Below, piece by piece: positions 8,838 to 16,232 of a stretch of 40,675 nt of DNA. The DNA lies in NCBI GenBank assembly GCA_003669605.1, contig QWOP01000012.1, forward strand, positions 1 through 40,675, read 5' to 3'. A program made the translations under genes and the position numbers. Below the pieces are notes generated by a model, which worked only from the letters and a program-made list of their open reading frames with translations, ran no database searches and had not been told where the DNA came from. Numbering within the stretch: position 1 is the first letter of the stretch; every line of letters begins with the position of its first letter. The DNA comes from Planctomycetota bacterium (GTDB lineage Bacteria; Planctomycetota; Planctomycetia; Pirellulales; UBA1268).

Positions 8838-8843
8838 GTACAG

Positions 8844-10481
8844 TCAGAACACCACCGTGCCACGCATCATCCACAAATCGGTGTGGTCGTTGCCGACAGC
8901 CACCCCGGAAAGCGGGTTCCAGATGTGCTGGTAGCTGGGGATGAGACGCACCGCCGGCGTGATCGCGTAATCGTAGAACACCTCCATCCCCTGCTCGTTT
9001 TTCACGTTGAGGGCGCCGCCGGTGTATGTGCGCACCTGGTTTTGCAGGTCGGGGCTGATGCCATTCATGTACCAGCCAACCCCCGCACTATCGTAGGCCC
9101 GCGACTCGGCGAGGCCGCGGGCGAAGAGGGCCACGCTGCCGTCGCCGGTAATCGTGTTGGTCTGCTTTGGCGCCCAACCAGCCCGGCCGAAGACGCCGAC
9201 GCCGCGGAGCGGCACGCCGCTCTTGAGTTTGGTGGCCATCTCCTTGCTGTCGTCTGCCACATACAGATACTGCGAGGCGTTGGCGATCAGAAAGCAACTG
9301 CTCGAAGAGTTGTTGATCGGCAGTCCGGCCGAGTTGGGGCTCCCGAGGAGATAGCCCACTGCCTGCGGAATCTGGGCAGGAGCGATCGCTCCATAGGGAT
9401 TGGTCAGGTCGAGCTGGTATTGGTTTGACCAGTTGAAGGCGGGGCTGAACTGGCCAGGCAGGCCGGCGATGTCGTACGAGGCGACCGCAGTCAGGTACAG
9501 GTTCACCCGATCGAAAGCGTTGGTTGCCAGGTTCTGCGAGCGGCTGTTAGGGTCGAGAACGCCGCCAGCAAAGGCCAGCCGCTTACTCGGGGCCCAGACG
9601 CCGAGCACGGCCCAGGCGGTGGGGTTGTAGAAGTTGGTCGTGATCGGGTTCTTGTTGAAGGCGAAATTGGCGAAATAAAACTTATAACTATCGCCGAAGA
9701 GAGTCTGGTCGGGGATGAAGATATCGCTGATCTTGCCGACCATGAAGCTCGTCTGCTCGCTCAATCCCTGCACGAGGAAGTATTCCGACGGCAGCATCGT
9801 CGAAGAGGCGAGCGGATCGGGTTCGAGGAGCCCGGTGTAGACCGGGACGCTGGCGCCAGAGTTAAACGTCTGCTCCGGGGTGCCGCCGTAGCGGGCCTGC
9901 GTCGTGAAATGAATCAGGCCACCGTCCCACAAGCCGGCGCGGCCAGTGTCGAGATTGACCGACATCTGGGTGTTCTGAACAAACCAATCGCCCGGTTCGA
10001 GGCCCCCCGAGGTCAGGTCCTGATAGGCGCTCGTCGTGTAAACGTCGAAGAAGAGGCCGCGGCGGGCCAGATCGGTGCGCCGTCCGCCCCAGTCGCCGGT
10101 GAGCTGGGTGCGATCCCAAAAGCCGCCAGTGACCGTGCCGGGCAGACCGAAGACGGGGCCGTTGTTGAAGAAGGGGAGAAGGACTGGCGCCGCATTGGCG
10201 AGCGACAGATGGTCGGTCGGCACCGGCCCCCAGTCGTCGGAGGAACGAAGCGAACGAGACGGTGCTGCGGCTGGGGCGGCGGCCTGCTCGGCGTCGTTGA
10301 GCAATCCAAATCCGTCGAAATTTCCCCCCTGACCGAAGGCGGTGGTGCTGCCGGCCGGGAGCGATGCCAGACCGGCGAGCAGTCCGGCCAGACAAGCACG
10401 GCCGAGCGTCGCATTGGCTCGACGTGTGCCTGCCAGGAGCAGAAAGATGAATCGGAGCCAGAATGCGTTTGCCATCCTCAT
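8844..10481 (-). CDS. OprB-family carbohydrate-selective outer-membrane porin
   Basis: A 545-residue outer-membrane beta-barrel protein. After a long N-terminal leader (hydrophobic stretch ending near the SLPAGSTTAFGQ segment) comes the family pattern WDRTQLTGDWGGRRTDLARR, then LFFDVYTTSAYQDLTSGG. Repeated aromatic-rich strands such as YKFYFANFAFNKNPITTNFY follow, with NPTAWAVLGVW and a terminal aromatic residue (TVVF) typical of barrel proteins. It should allow passive sugar uptake across the outer membrane. The ATG at 10481 is taken; a TTG two codons upstream and an ATG at 10475 are alternatives. It is divergent from the P-loop gene, with 262 bases between them in which no clear promoter was recognised. 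Confidence 0.9.
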   Translation of the reverse strand: MRMANAFWLRFIFLLLAGTRRANATLGRACLAGLLAGLASLPAGSTTAFGQGGNFDGFGLLNDAEQAAAPAAAPSRSLRSSDDWGPVPTDHLSLANAAPVLLPFFNNGPVFGLPGTVTGGFWDRTQLTGDWGGRRTDLARRGLFFDVYTTSAYQDLTSGGLEPGDWFVQNTQMSVNLDTGRAGLWDGGLIHFTTQARYGGTPEQTFNSGASVPVYTGLLEPDPLASSTMLPSEYFLVQGLSEQTSFMVGKISDIFIPDQTLFGDSYKFYFANFAFNKNPITTNFYNPTAWAVLGVWAPSKRLAFAGGVLDPNSRSQNLATNAFDRVNLYLTAVASYDIAGLPGQFSPAFNWSNQYQLDLTNPYGAIAPAQIPQAVGYLLGSPNSAGLPINNSSSSCFLIANASQYLYVADDSKEMATKLKSGVPLRGVGVFGRAGWAPKQTNTITGDGSVALFARGLAESRAYDSAGVGWYMNGISPDLQNQVRTYTGGALNVKNEQGMEVFYDYAITPAVRLIPSYQHIWNPLSGVAVGNDHTDLWMMRGTVVF

Positions 10482-10743
10482 CGACAACAGCCCTCAATTC
10501 CCTCTGCATCACTGCGATCGCTGCAAACGATTCATTCGGCGGGGGTGTGGCGGGGAATTGAAGGAAACACCTTGGGAGCGACATTCTTGAATAATTTGGA
10601 GGTCGCTGTATGACGTTTATCGCACGGCCGGCTGCGGGCCGGTTGGGGGCCCCCTGACCGCCTCTCGCCCAGCCGAGGCAATTCAATCCGGTCTCTGCCA
10701 GCAGGTGTCTCCTTTTTACAGCCACTCTGAGGTCTTGTGAACG

Positions 10744-11487
10744 ATGCGCATCGCGATCAGTGGCGCCCAAAGCATGGGGAAATCGACGTTTGCAAAGGAC
10801 TTTCACCGAGCGCACCCTGATTTCCATTTCGAAGACGAGCCGTACCGCGAGTTAGCGGGCCGTGGGGAGCGGATCCATTTTGCCGAGCGTGCCAGCCAAC
10901 GCTGCAACACGCTGATGACGCAGCACGCCATTGATCGCATCAACGAGGCGCGGGACAGGAAACCCGACGGGAATACTGTCTGTGACCGCAGTTGCCTCGA
11001 TTTCATCCCCTACTCACAGTACGCCTTGGCCATGGGCAGCCGGGAAGGCTTACCCAAGAGCGACAGGCTGACAACCGTTGAGGTTCGTCCTGAGCTGCAG
11101 GAGAAAAATGACTTCGAGTATCCAAGCGACATCACCGCAGCGTTTATCGAAGAACTCTGGAGGATGATTCTCCAGAGCAAAGCGCTCGAAAGCTACGACC
11201 TGATCGTGTTTCTCCCTCTCACCGGCGACCCGGAAATCGATCCACCCATGGAGGACGATGGGATTCGATCGGTGGAATCGTGTTACCGGAGCTGGATTGA
11301 TCGTGCATTTAAGACGCTGTACCGCGAGGAGCTCATGCGGCGGACCAGTGTAAAGTGCCGAATTGTCGAAATCACTGGGAGCAGATCTCAGCGACTGAGT
11401 GCTTTAGAGAGTCTGGTAAACGCTGCTCCCACCCTCCGTGCTGGACTGCGTCGATCTCCTGGCGGAGATTCCCGACGTCGTCGGTGA
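10744..11487 (+). CDS. P-loop ATPase/kinase-like protein (NadR/AAA_28-like)
   Basis: A 247-residue soluble protein with a Walker A motif near the start (GAQSMGKST, residues 7-15; K13 binds phosphate). A conserved-looking FEDEPYRELAGRG and an NTVCDRSCLDFIPYSQYAL segment follow, as in kinase-like P-loop proteins that phosphorylate small molecules (ribosylnicotinamide kinase-type NadR, AAA_28). The aspartate pair in FLPLTGDPEIDPP may belong to the active site. The fold assignment is firm, the substrate unknown. The last 20 residues are arginine-rich, lack family character and overlap another reading frame that starts at 11438. That suggests the true conserved C-terminus lies near residue 225 and this 3' end has been altered. 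Confidence 0.8.
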   Translation: MRIAISGAQSMGKSTFAKDFHRAHPDFHFEDEPYRELAGRGERIHFAERASQRCNTLMTQHAIDRINEARDRKPDGNTVCDRSCLDFIPYSQYALAMGSREGLPKSDRLTTVEVRPELQEKNDFEYPSDITAAFIEELWRMILQSKALESYDLIVFLPLTGDPEIDPPMEDDGIRSVESCYRSWIDRAFKTLYREELMRRTSVKCRIVEITGSRSQRLSALESLVNAAPTLRAGLRRSPGGDSRRRR

Positions 11488-12250
11488 TCACCAACACCCG
11501 TGGCGGCCGGCTGCCATTGTCGCGAGCAAAAAAGCCTTCCGGGCACGGCTTGGCAGGGGACCGTCGAGCGATTGATCGCAGCCAGTCCCGGCCGGTTCGC
11601 GAGCCTCCGATTGCGAAAGTGCCGTTGGCCGGGCTATTCTCTCGACTCGATCCAACGACGCTTCAGCCAACGGCTCTTTCTTCCCCATCGAGGGCTCCCC
11701 GACCCTGTCCAATACTCCTGAAGAAACCAACGCCTGGCTGCTGGAAATACGTGATCTGCAGAATCATGCCACGGCGCTGCGAGGCGAGCTTGAAGCAGCC
11801 ACATCGGCCACAGCAGGCGCTGTGCAGCGGGCGATAGCCGATGCCAGTGCCGAGGCGAGCCAACTGCGGGCCATTGCCGTGGCACTCCGCGAGGAAATGG
11901 AGAATGCCCGCGCGGATACCCAGCACGCGGTCGCCCGCGCCATTGCCGACTCCCACGGGGAAATCGGCCAACTGAAGCAGACGATCGGGATTCTGCGCGA
12001 CGAATTGGAGAAGGAACGGGCCGAGAGGGACGGGCTTGTCCGCAAGGCCCATCTGGAAAGCCAGGACGAAATCAAGCAGTTGCGGGCTACGGTGGCGTCG
12101 CTGCGCGATGCACTGGACCACGAAACCGTCTCCCGCGAGCAATCCCTCAACGCGTCGCGTTTCGCAGATCGTTCAGAAATCACTCACCTCCAACAGACAA
12201 TCCAGGAACTTCGCCAACGGCTTGAGGCTCAAGTTCATCGGGCAGATTGA
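11438..12250 (+). pseudogene. Coiled-coil repeat gene interrupted by an in-frame TGA (or using a non-standard start)
   Basis: One frame stays open from GTG 11438 to TGA 12248-12250 except for a single TGA at 11573-11575. The first 45 codons (VLDCVDLLAEIPDVVGDHQH...) have coding-like GC-rich third positions and overlap the P-loop gene end. After the TGA come a Ser/Ala/Pro-rich segment and then five copies of a 36-residue charged heptad repeat (from 11744). No ATG, GTG or TTG occurs between the TGA and GTG 11822, and 11822 lies inside repeat 1, so the conventional start would cut the repeat. It may be a broken gene, a sequencing error at 11573, or non-AUG initiation. The product would be a rod-like soluble coiled coil. 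The adenylate cyclase starts 88 bases downstream. Confidence 0.55.
11744..12247 (+). repeat. Five tandem copies of a 36-codon (108-base) coiled-coil unit
   Basis: Units start exactly every 108 bases at 11744, 11852, 11960, 12068 and 12176; the fifth stops after 24 codons. Each opens with a pattern like E-I-x-Q-L-[RK]-x-[TI]-[IV]-x-x-L-R-[DE]-[EA]-[LM] (EIRDLQ, EASQLR, EIGQLK, EIKQLR, EITHLQ). Units 1 and 2 also share an AV-x-RAIAD segment. The repetition is clear in the protein and diverged in DNA, so it is an old duplication under selection rather than a recent satellite. Confidence 0.88.
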
Positions 12251-12338
12251 ACGCGCAAGGGGTGAATCGATTGCCGAACAAGAGGGTCCGCGAAGTGGGC
12301 TGCGAGAAGGCAAGCGTGAGATCAATAAGGATGCATCA

Positions 12339-14675
12339 ATGACAGCAGAAAATGATTCCTCATCGCCAAGCGAGATGAGCCCCGGGCGTGGCAGCCCCCG
12401 CGAACGCGCGGGGAAGCCGCGGAGCAATGTGGTGCCTCGGGCCCGGCGGATCAGGCTCATCGAACTGCTGCTTGAAGTCTCGCGCCGGATGGCAGCCTAT
12501 GACACGCTGGATGAGGTCTTGCACGCGCTGATCGACATGACCACCCTGGAAATTGGCGCCGAACGGGGCTCGCTATTCTTAAACGACCCCACAACAAATG
12601 AACTCTATTCACGAGTGGCCCTGGGCAACATCAAGCGGGAGATTCGCCTCCTGAACACCAGCGGCATCGCTGGCCACGCCTTTACCAGCGGCGAGTCGAT
12701 GATCATCCTTGATCCCTACTCCGATCCGCGGTTCAACAAGGGAATCGACGAGCAGACCGGCTTTTTAACGCGCAACATCCTCTGCGTGCCGATCAAGACC
12801 GTCAAAGGCGAGATCATCGGCGTGGTGCAGGCGCTCAACAAAAAGCAGGGAGAGTTCGACGAGAACGACCTGGAAATCCTTGAAGCCATGGCGACCCAGG
12901 GCACCGTCGCCTTGCAGGGCGCGCAGTTCATCGAACGGATGAAGGCGGTCCGCGCTCAGGAGATGGAATTTGTCGAGATCGTGTCCGAGGTCACCGCCGA
13001 CATCAAACTCGGGTCGCTCTTGCAGCGGGTCATGGGTGAAGCCACGCGCCTGCTGAGCGCCGACCGATCGACCCTTTTCCTCAACGACGAGAAGACCCAG
13101 GAACTCTGGTCTGAGGTGGGGCAGGGGCTGGAGTCGATGCAAATCCGCCTCCCCAACCACCTGGGGATTGCCGGTGCGGTATTCACCACCGGCAAATCGA
13201 TCAACATGCCCTATGCGTATGCCGACTTGCGGTTCAACCCGTCGTTCGACAAGCGAACGGGCTACTTCACCCGCTCCATTCTTTGCGTGCCGATTATCAA
13301 CAAGCACGGCAAGGTGATCGGCGTCACCCAGGTGCTCAATAAGCGGGGTGGCCCGTTTACTGCGGAGGACGAATCGCGCCTCCGGGCCTTCACAGCGCAG
13401 ATCTCGATTGCGCTTGAAAATGCCAAGCTGTTCGCCGACGTGCAAAACATGAAGAACTACTGCGAGGCGATGCTGGAATCGATGTCCAATGGTGTTGTCA
13501 CCATGGATGTCGACGGCAAGGTCGTCACCTGCAATGCGGCTGGCCTGCGCATCCTGCGGGCCACGTCGTCGCAATTACTGCACAAGCCGGTGGCCGAGTT
13601 CTTCAACGGCGACAACGCCTGGGTGCTTGAGAAACTCGCCAGCGTCGCCGAAAGCGGTCAGCCGGAAGTGCTCATGGACGCTGAACTCGTCTTTCAGGAT
13701 GAGACGATATCGAGCAATGTCACTGTGCTGCCGCTCTCTTCTGCCGATCAGAAGCGGATCGGATCGATGATCATGATCGAGGACATCTCCAGTGAGAAAC
13801 GTCTGAAATCGACAATGTCACGCTACATGGATCCGGGGATCGCCGACAAGATGGTGGCCGCCGGGGCGGAATTGCTCGGCGGTCAGGCTGTGGAAGCCAC
13901 GGTATTGTTCTCCGATATCCGCGGATTCACGACGCACACCGAAAAGCTCGGCGCTCAGGGCACGGTGGCCATGCTCAACGAATACTTCACGTTGATGGTG
14001 GACTGCATCCAACACGAAGGCGGGATGCTCGACAAATTCATCGGCGACGCCATCATGGCAGGCTTTGGCATTCCAGTCGCACACGCCGACGATGTGGACC
14101 GCGCCGTGCGGGCCTCGATTGCAATGATCTGCGAACTGCGGCGCTGGAACGTGCACCGCGTGGACGAGGGCAAGGCGGCGATCGACATTGGTATCGGGCT
14201 CAATACAGACACGGTCGTGTCAGGCAACATCGGTTCGAAGAAGCGGATGGACTACACCATGATCGGCGACGGGGTGAACCTCGCCGCACGGCTGGAGTCA
14301 GCCTGCAAGCAGTACGGCGCTCAGATTCTCATCAGCGAATACACCTACAAGAAATTGCGCGGCACCTATCGGGCACGGGAGATCGACTTGGTTGTGGTCA
14401 AGGGGAAGACCCAGCCGGTGGGCGTCTACGAAATCCTCGATCACCATACCGAGGAGACCTACCCGCATCTGATCGATGCCATGGGGTATTTCCGCGACGG
14501 GCTCAACAAGTATCGCTCAAGGGCGTTTGGTCCCGCGCGGGCATTGTTTGAAAAAGTCCAGGCGCTCAACCCCCATGACAAGGCCGCGAAACTCTACCTG
14601 GAACGCTGCCGGACGTTGCTGGAGACACCGCCCCCTGCGGAATGGTGCGGGGTGTGGGTGATGGAGGAGAAGTAA
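12339..14675 (+). CDS. Class III adenylate cyclase with GAF-GAF-PAS sensory domains and C-terminal TPR (CyaB1/CyaB2 type)
   Basis: A 778-residue soluble cyclase making cAMP. Order: GAF-A (about 50-197), GAF-B (222-362), PAS (375-485), cyclase (515-700), TPR-like tail (705-765). Catalytic residues: metal-binding D526 (FSDIRGF) and D570 (KFIGD), adenine-selecting K566 and T640 (MDYTMIGDG), transition-state N647 and R651 (VNLAAR). The K/T pair marks class IIIb, whose members are often bicarbonate-responsive. GAF-B carries the full NK...F...DE motif (NKRGGPFTAEDE) of cyclic-nucleotide-binding GAFs; GAF-A has NK...F...DL. The same architecture in cyanobacterial CyaB1 is activated by its own product. 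The ATG at 12339 has AAGG at 12327-12330; the open frame upstream is only an off-frame reading of the coiled-coil gene. Confidence 0.93.
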   Translation: MTAENDSSSPSEMSPGRGSPRERAGKPRSNVVPRARRIRLIELLLEVSRRMAAYDTLDEVLHALIDMTTLEIGAERGSLFLNDPTTNELYSRVALGNIKREIRLLNTSGIAGHAFTSGESMIILDPYSDPRFNKGIDEQTGFLTRNILCVPIKTVKGEIIGVVQALNKKQGEFDENDLEILEAMATQGTVALQGAQFIERMKAVRAQEMEFVEIVSEVTADIKLGSLLQRVMGEATRLLSADRSTLFLNDEKTQELWSEVGQGLESMQIRLPNHLGIAGAVFTTGKSINMPYAYADLRFNPSFDKRTGYFTRSILCVPIINKHGKVIGVTQVLNKRGGPFTAEDESRLRAFTAQISIALENAKLFADVQNMKNYCEAMLESMSNGVVTMDVDGKVVTCNAAGLRILRATSSQLLHKPVAEFFNGDNAWVLEKLASVAESGQPEVLMDAELVFQDETISSNVTVLPLSSADQKRIGSMIMIEDISSEKRLKSTMSRYMDPGIADKMVAAGAELLGGQAVEATVLFSDIRGFTTHTEKLGAQGTVAMLNEYFTLMVDCIQHEGGMLDKFIGDAIMAGFGIPVAHADDVDRAVRASIAMICELRRWNVHRVDEGKAAIDIGIGLNTDTVVSGNIGSKKRMDYTMIGDGVNLAARLESACKQYGAQILISEYTYKKLRGTYRAREIDLVVVKGKTQPVGVYEILDHHTEETYPHLIDAMGYFRDGLNKYRSRAFGPARALFEKVQALNPHDKAAKLYLERCRTLLETPPPAEWCGVWVMEEK

Positions 14676-14819
14676 GCGCGAGAATAGTCAGGGTGAGGTG
14701 CGGCGGCGAACGGCGAAGAACAGCCCCACTCCGATCAGGGGGATGGCGGAAGAGCGTGGAGGCCTGGGAACGCGCAGGCAGCATCGTTGCACCTTCGTGG
14801 TTTTCGGGGAGATGGAACG

Positions 14820-16109
14820 TCAGTCGATCTCGAGGCGGAGATTGCCGTCGTCAGCGGCGATGACTTTCATAAGCGGCGGCCGATTGGCTTTGGGCTCGGC
14901 CGCATCGCCGAGATCGCTGCGGTCGACGATCTCGCCGCCATTTCGCGTCAGGAGTTTTGTGACGGTCGCCTTGTCCACGGAATCGGGAATCGTCTGTACT
15001 GATCCATCGGCGAACGCCACGAGTGCCGCCTTCGAGTCCCCGACCGGATGGGTCGCACCAATCCCCGCTGGCTTGCCGATCCCGGGGAAGCCGTCATCGA
15101 GAATGATGTCTTCCGGCTTGGTCCAGGGGATCTTTCGGGTGGGATCGAGCGTGGCGAACATGACCGTGTTTGACGTCCCATCGGTGACACCTGCCATCGG
15201 CACCATCTTTCCCGTCTTCAGGCAGGCAGGGAAGTCATCGGCAGACTTCATCGTCACCACGTCAGGTGGGAAGAGAGCGCTCTGGCCGACAATTGCCGCG
15301 TAGTCGGCGAAGTTGTCGGGCGGCGCCACGCGGGCCGGATCGCGGAACACCTTCGGCATCTTTTCGGCGACCGCCAGGTTCTTGGGAGAATCCCAGGGTT
15401 GGGAGAAGTCGTACTGCCTGTACAAGGTGTTCTCTTCCAGGTACGGCAGGAGGAGGACGCGCCACGAGTGCCACGGCTTGCCGTCGGGGCCGATCACAAC
15501 CGCTGGCGGGAAGGTGTTGTGGGTGTCGTGGAAGTTGTGGGCGGCGATGGCGAGGAACTTGAGGTTGTTGCTCGATGCCGCGCGGCGGGCGGCATCGCGG
15601 GCTCTGGCGACCGGGTTGAGCGCTTTCAAACCGTTGCCGGTCGGCTTGGCCTTGGCGATGAGGAGATCAGGGAGGCTGCGAATTGCCTTGGTGGGGACGG
15701 TGTCAGTGGGCCACTCACCAACCAGGCCCGCGAACGGACGGCCGAGGAACGCCGGGCCCTCCTTGACGGCTGGGAGCGCGCCGGGGCCAAACGCCGCGAC
15801 GGCGACGTTTCCTTCGAGAATCTCCTCGATGTTGACGCGGACGAGGGTGTCGAGAGGTCCGCCCTTCTTCGATGCCACGACGAGCACCGCACTTCCCTCG
15901 GCAGGGATCGAGAGCAACGCCTCCTTGGCAAGCTCGATGCGGGCTTCACGCTTCTCCGCATCGACGGCGACAATGCGGTGCGTCGGCTCCGGCCCCAAGA
16001 GCGGGTAGCTCATGACAACCCGGTCTTCCGCTCTGGCGGCAAGAGCGAAAGCCAAGGACAGAGACAGAAACAGGAAACCCCTGCGTGCTGTGGCGAATGA
16101 GATGCGCAT
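14820..16109 (-). CDS. Secreted DUF1559-type protein (pseudopilin-like core without the prepilin leader)
   Basis: A 429-residue protein of the planctomycete-expanded DUF1559 family. A Sec signal peptide (RGFLFLSLSLAFALAARAED, 10-29) replaces the usual type IV prepilin leader. About 130 residues of unrecognised sequence follow. The typical core then starts near 166: ARDAARRAASSNNLK, then HNFHDTHNTFPPAV, KPWHSWRVLLLPYLEE, and later GVTDGTSNTVM and KAALVAFADGSVQ. In ordinary family members the helix before AREAARR is the cleaved prepilin helix. The role of the family is unknown; surface or pseudopilus-like location is usually inferred. A GGAGGGG ribosome site supports the start at 16109. It lies 123 bases downstream of the transporter-hydrolase fusion and converges on the cyclase gene. 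Confidence 0.85.
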   Translation of the reverse strand: MRISFATARRGFLFLSLSLAFALAARAEDRVVMSYPLLGPEPTHRIVAVDAEKREARIELAKEALLSIPAEGSAVLVVASKKGGPLDTLVRVNIEEILEGNVAVAAFGPGALPAVKEGPAFLGRPFAGLVGEWPTDTVPTKAIRSLPDLLIAKAKPTGNGLKALNPVARARDAARRAASSNNLKFLAIAAHNFHDTHNTFPPAVVIGPDGKPWHSWRVLLLPYLEENTLYRQYDFSQPWDSPKNLAVAEKMPKVFRDPARVAPPDNFADYAAIVGQSALFPPDVVTMKSADDFPACLKTGKMVPMAGVTDGTSNTVMFATLDPTRKIPWTKPEDIILDDGFPGIGKPAGIGATHPVGDSKAALVAFADGSVQTIPDSVDKATVTKLLTRNGGEIVDRSDLGDAAEPKANRPPLMKVIAADDGNLRLEID

Positions 16110-16232
16110 CGAAAAGCCCCTCCAGAGGATCAGCGATCGGCCGTGGTTTTAGTCTGACAGAATGCCGGTTCGTGGCCAATTGGTGGCGGTGAGTGTGATC
16201 GCGCCACCCGGAAGGCGAGTCGGCACCGGGAC

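Noticed and set aside
11744..12247. Possible CRISPR or satellite array
   Set aside because: The period is 108 bases, the DNA units are diverged, and conservation is at the protein level.
12036..12338. Upstream extension of the cyclase frame
   Set aside because: It is an off-frame reading of the coiled-coil repeat; a ribosome site and the first sensible sequence point to ATG 12339.
14676..14819. Intrinsic terminator between convergent cyclase and DUF1559 genes
   Set aside because: Only a 4-base CCCC/GGGG pairing was found and no T-run.
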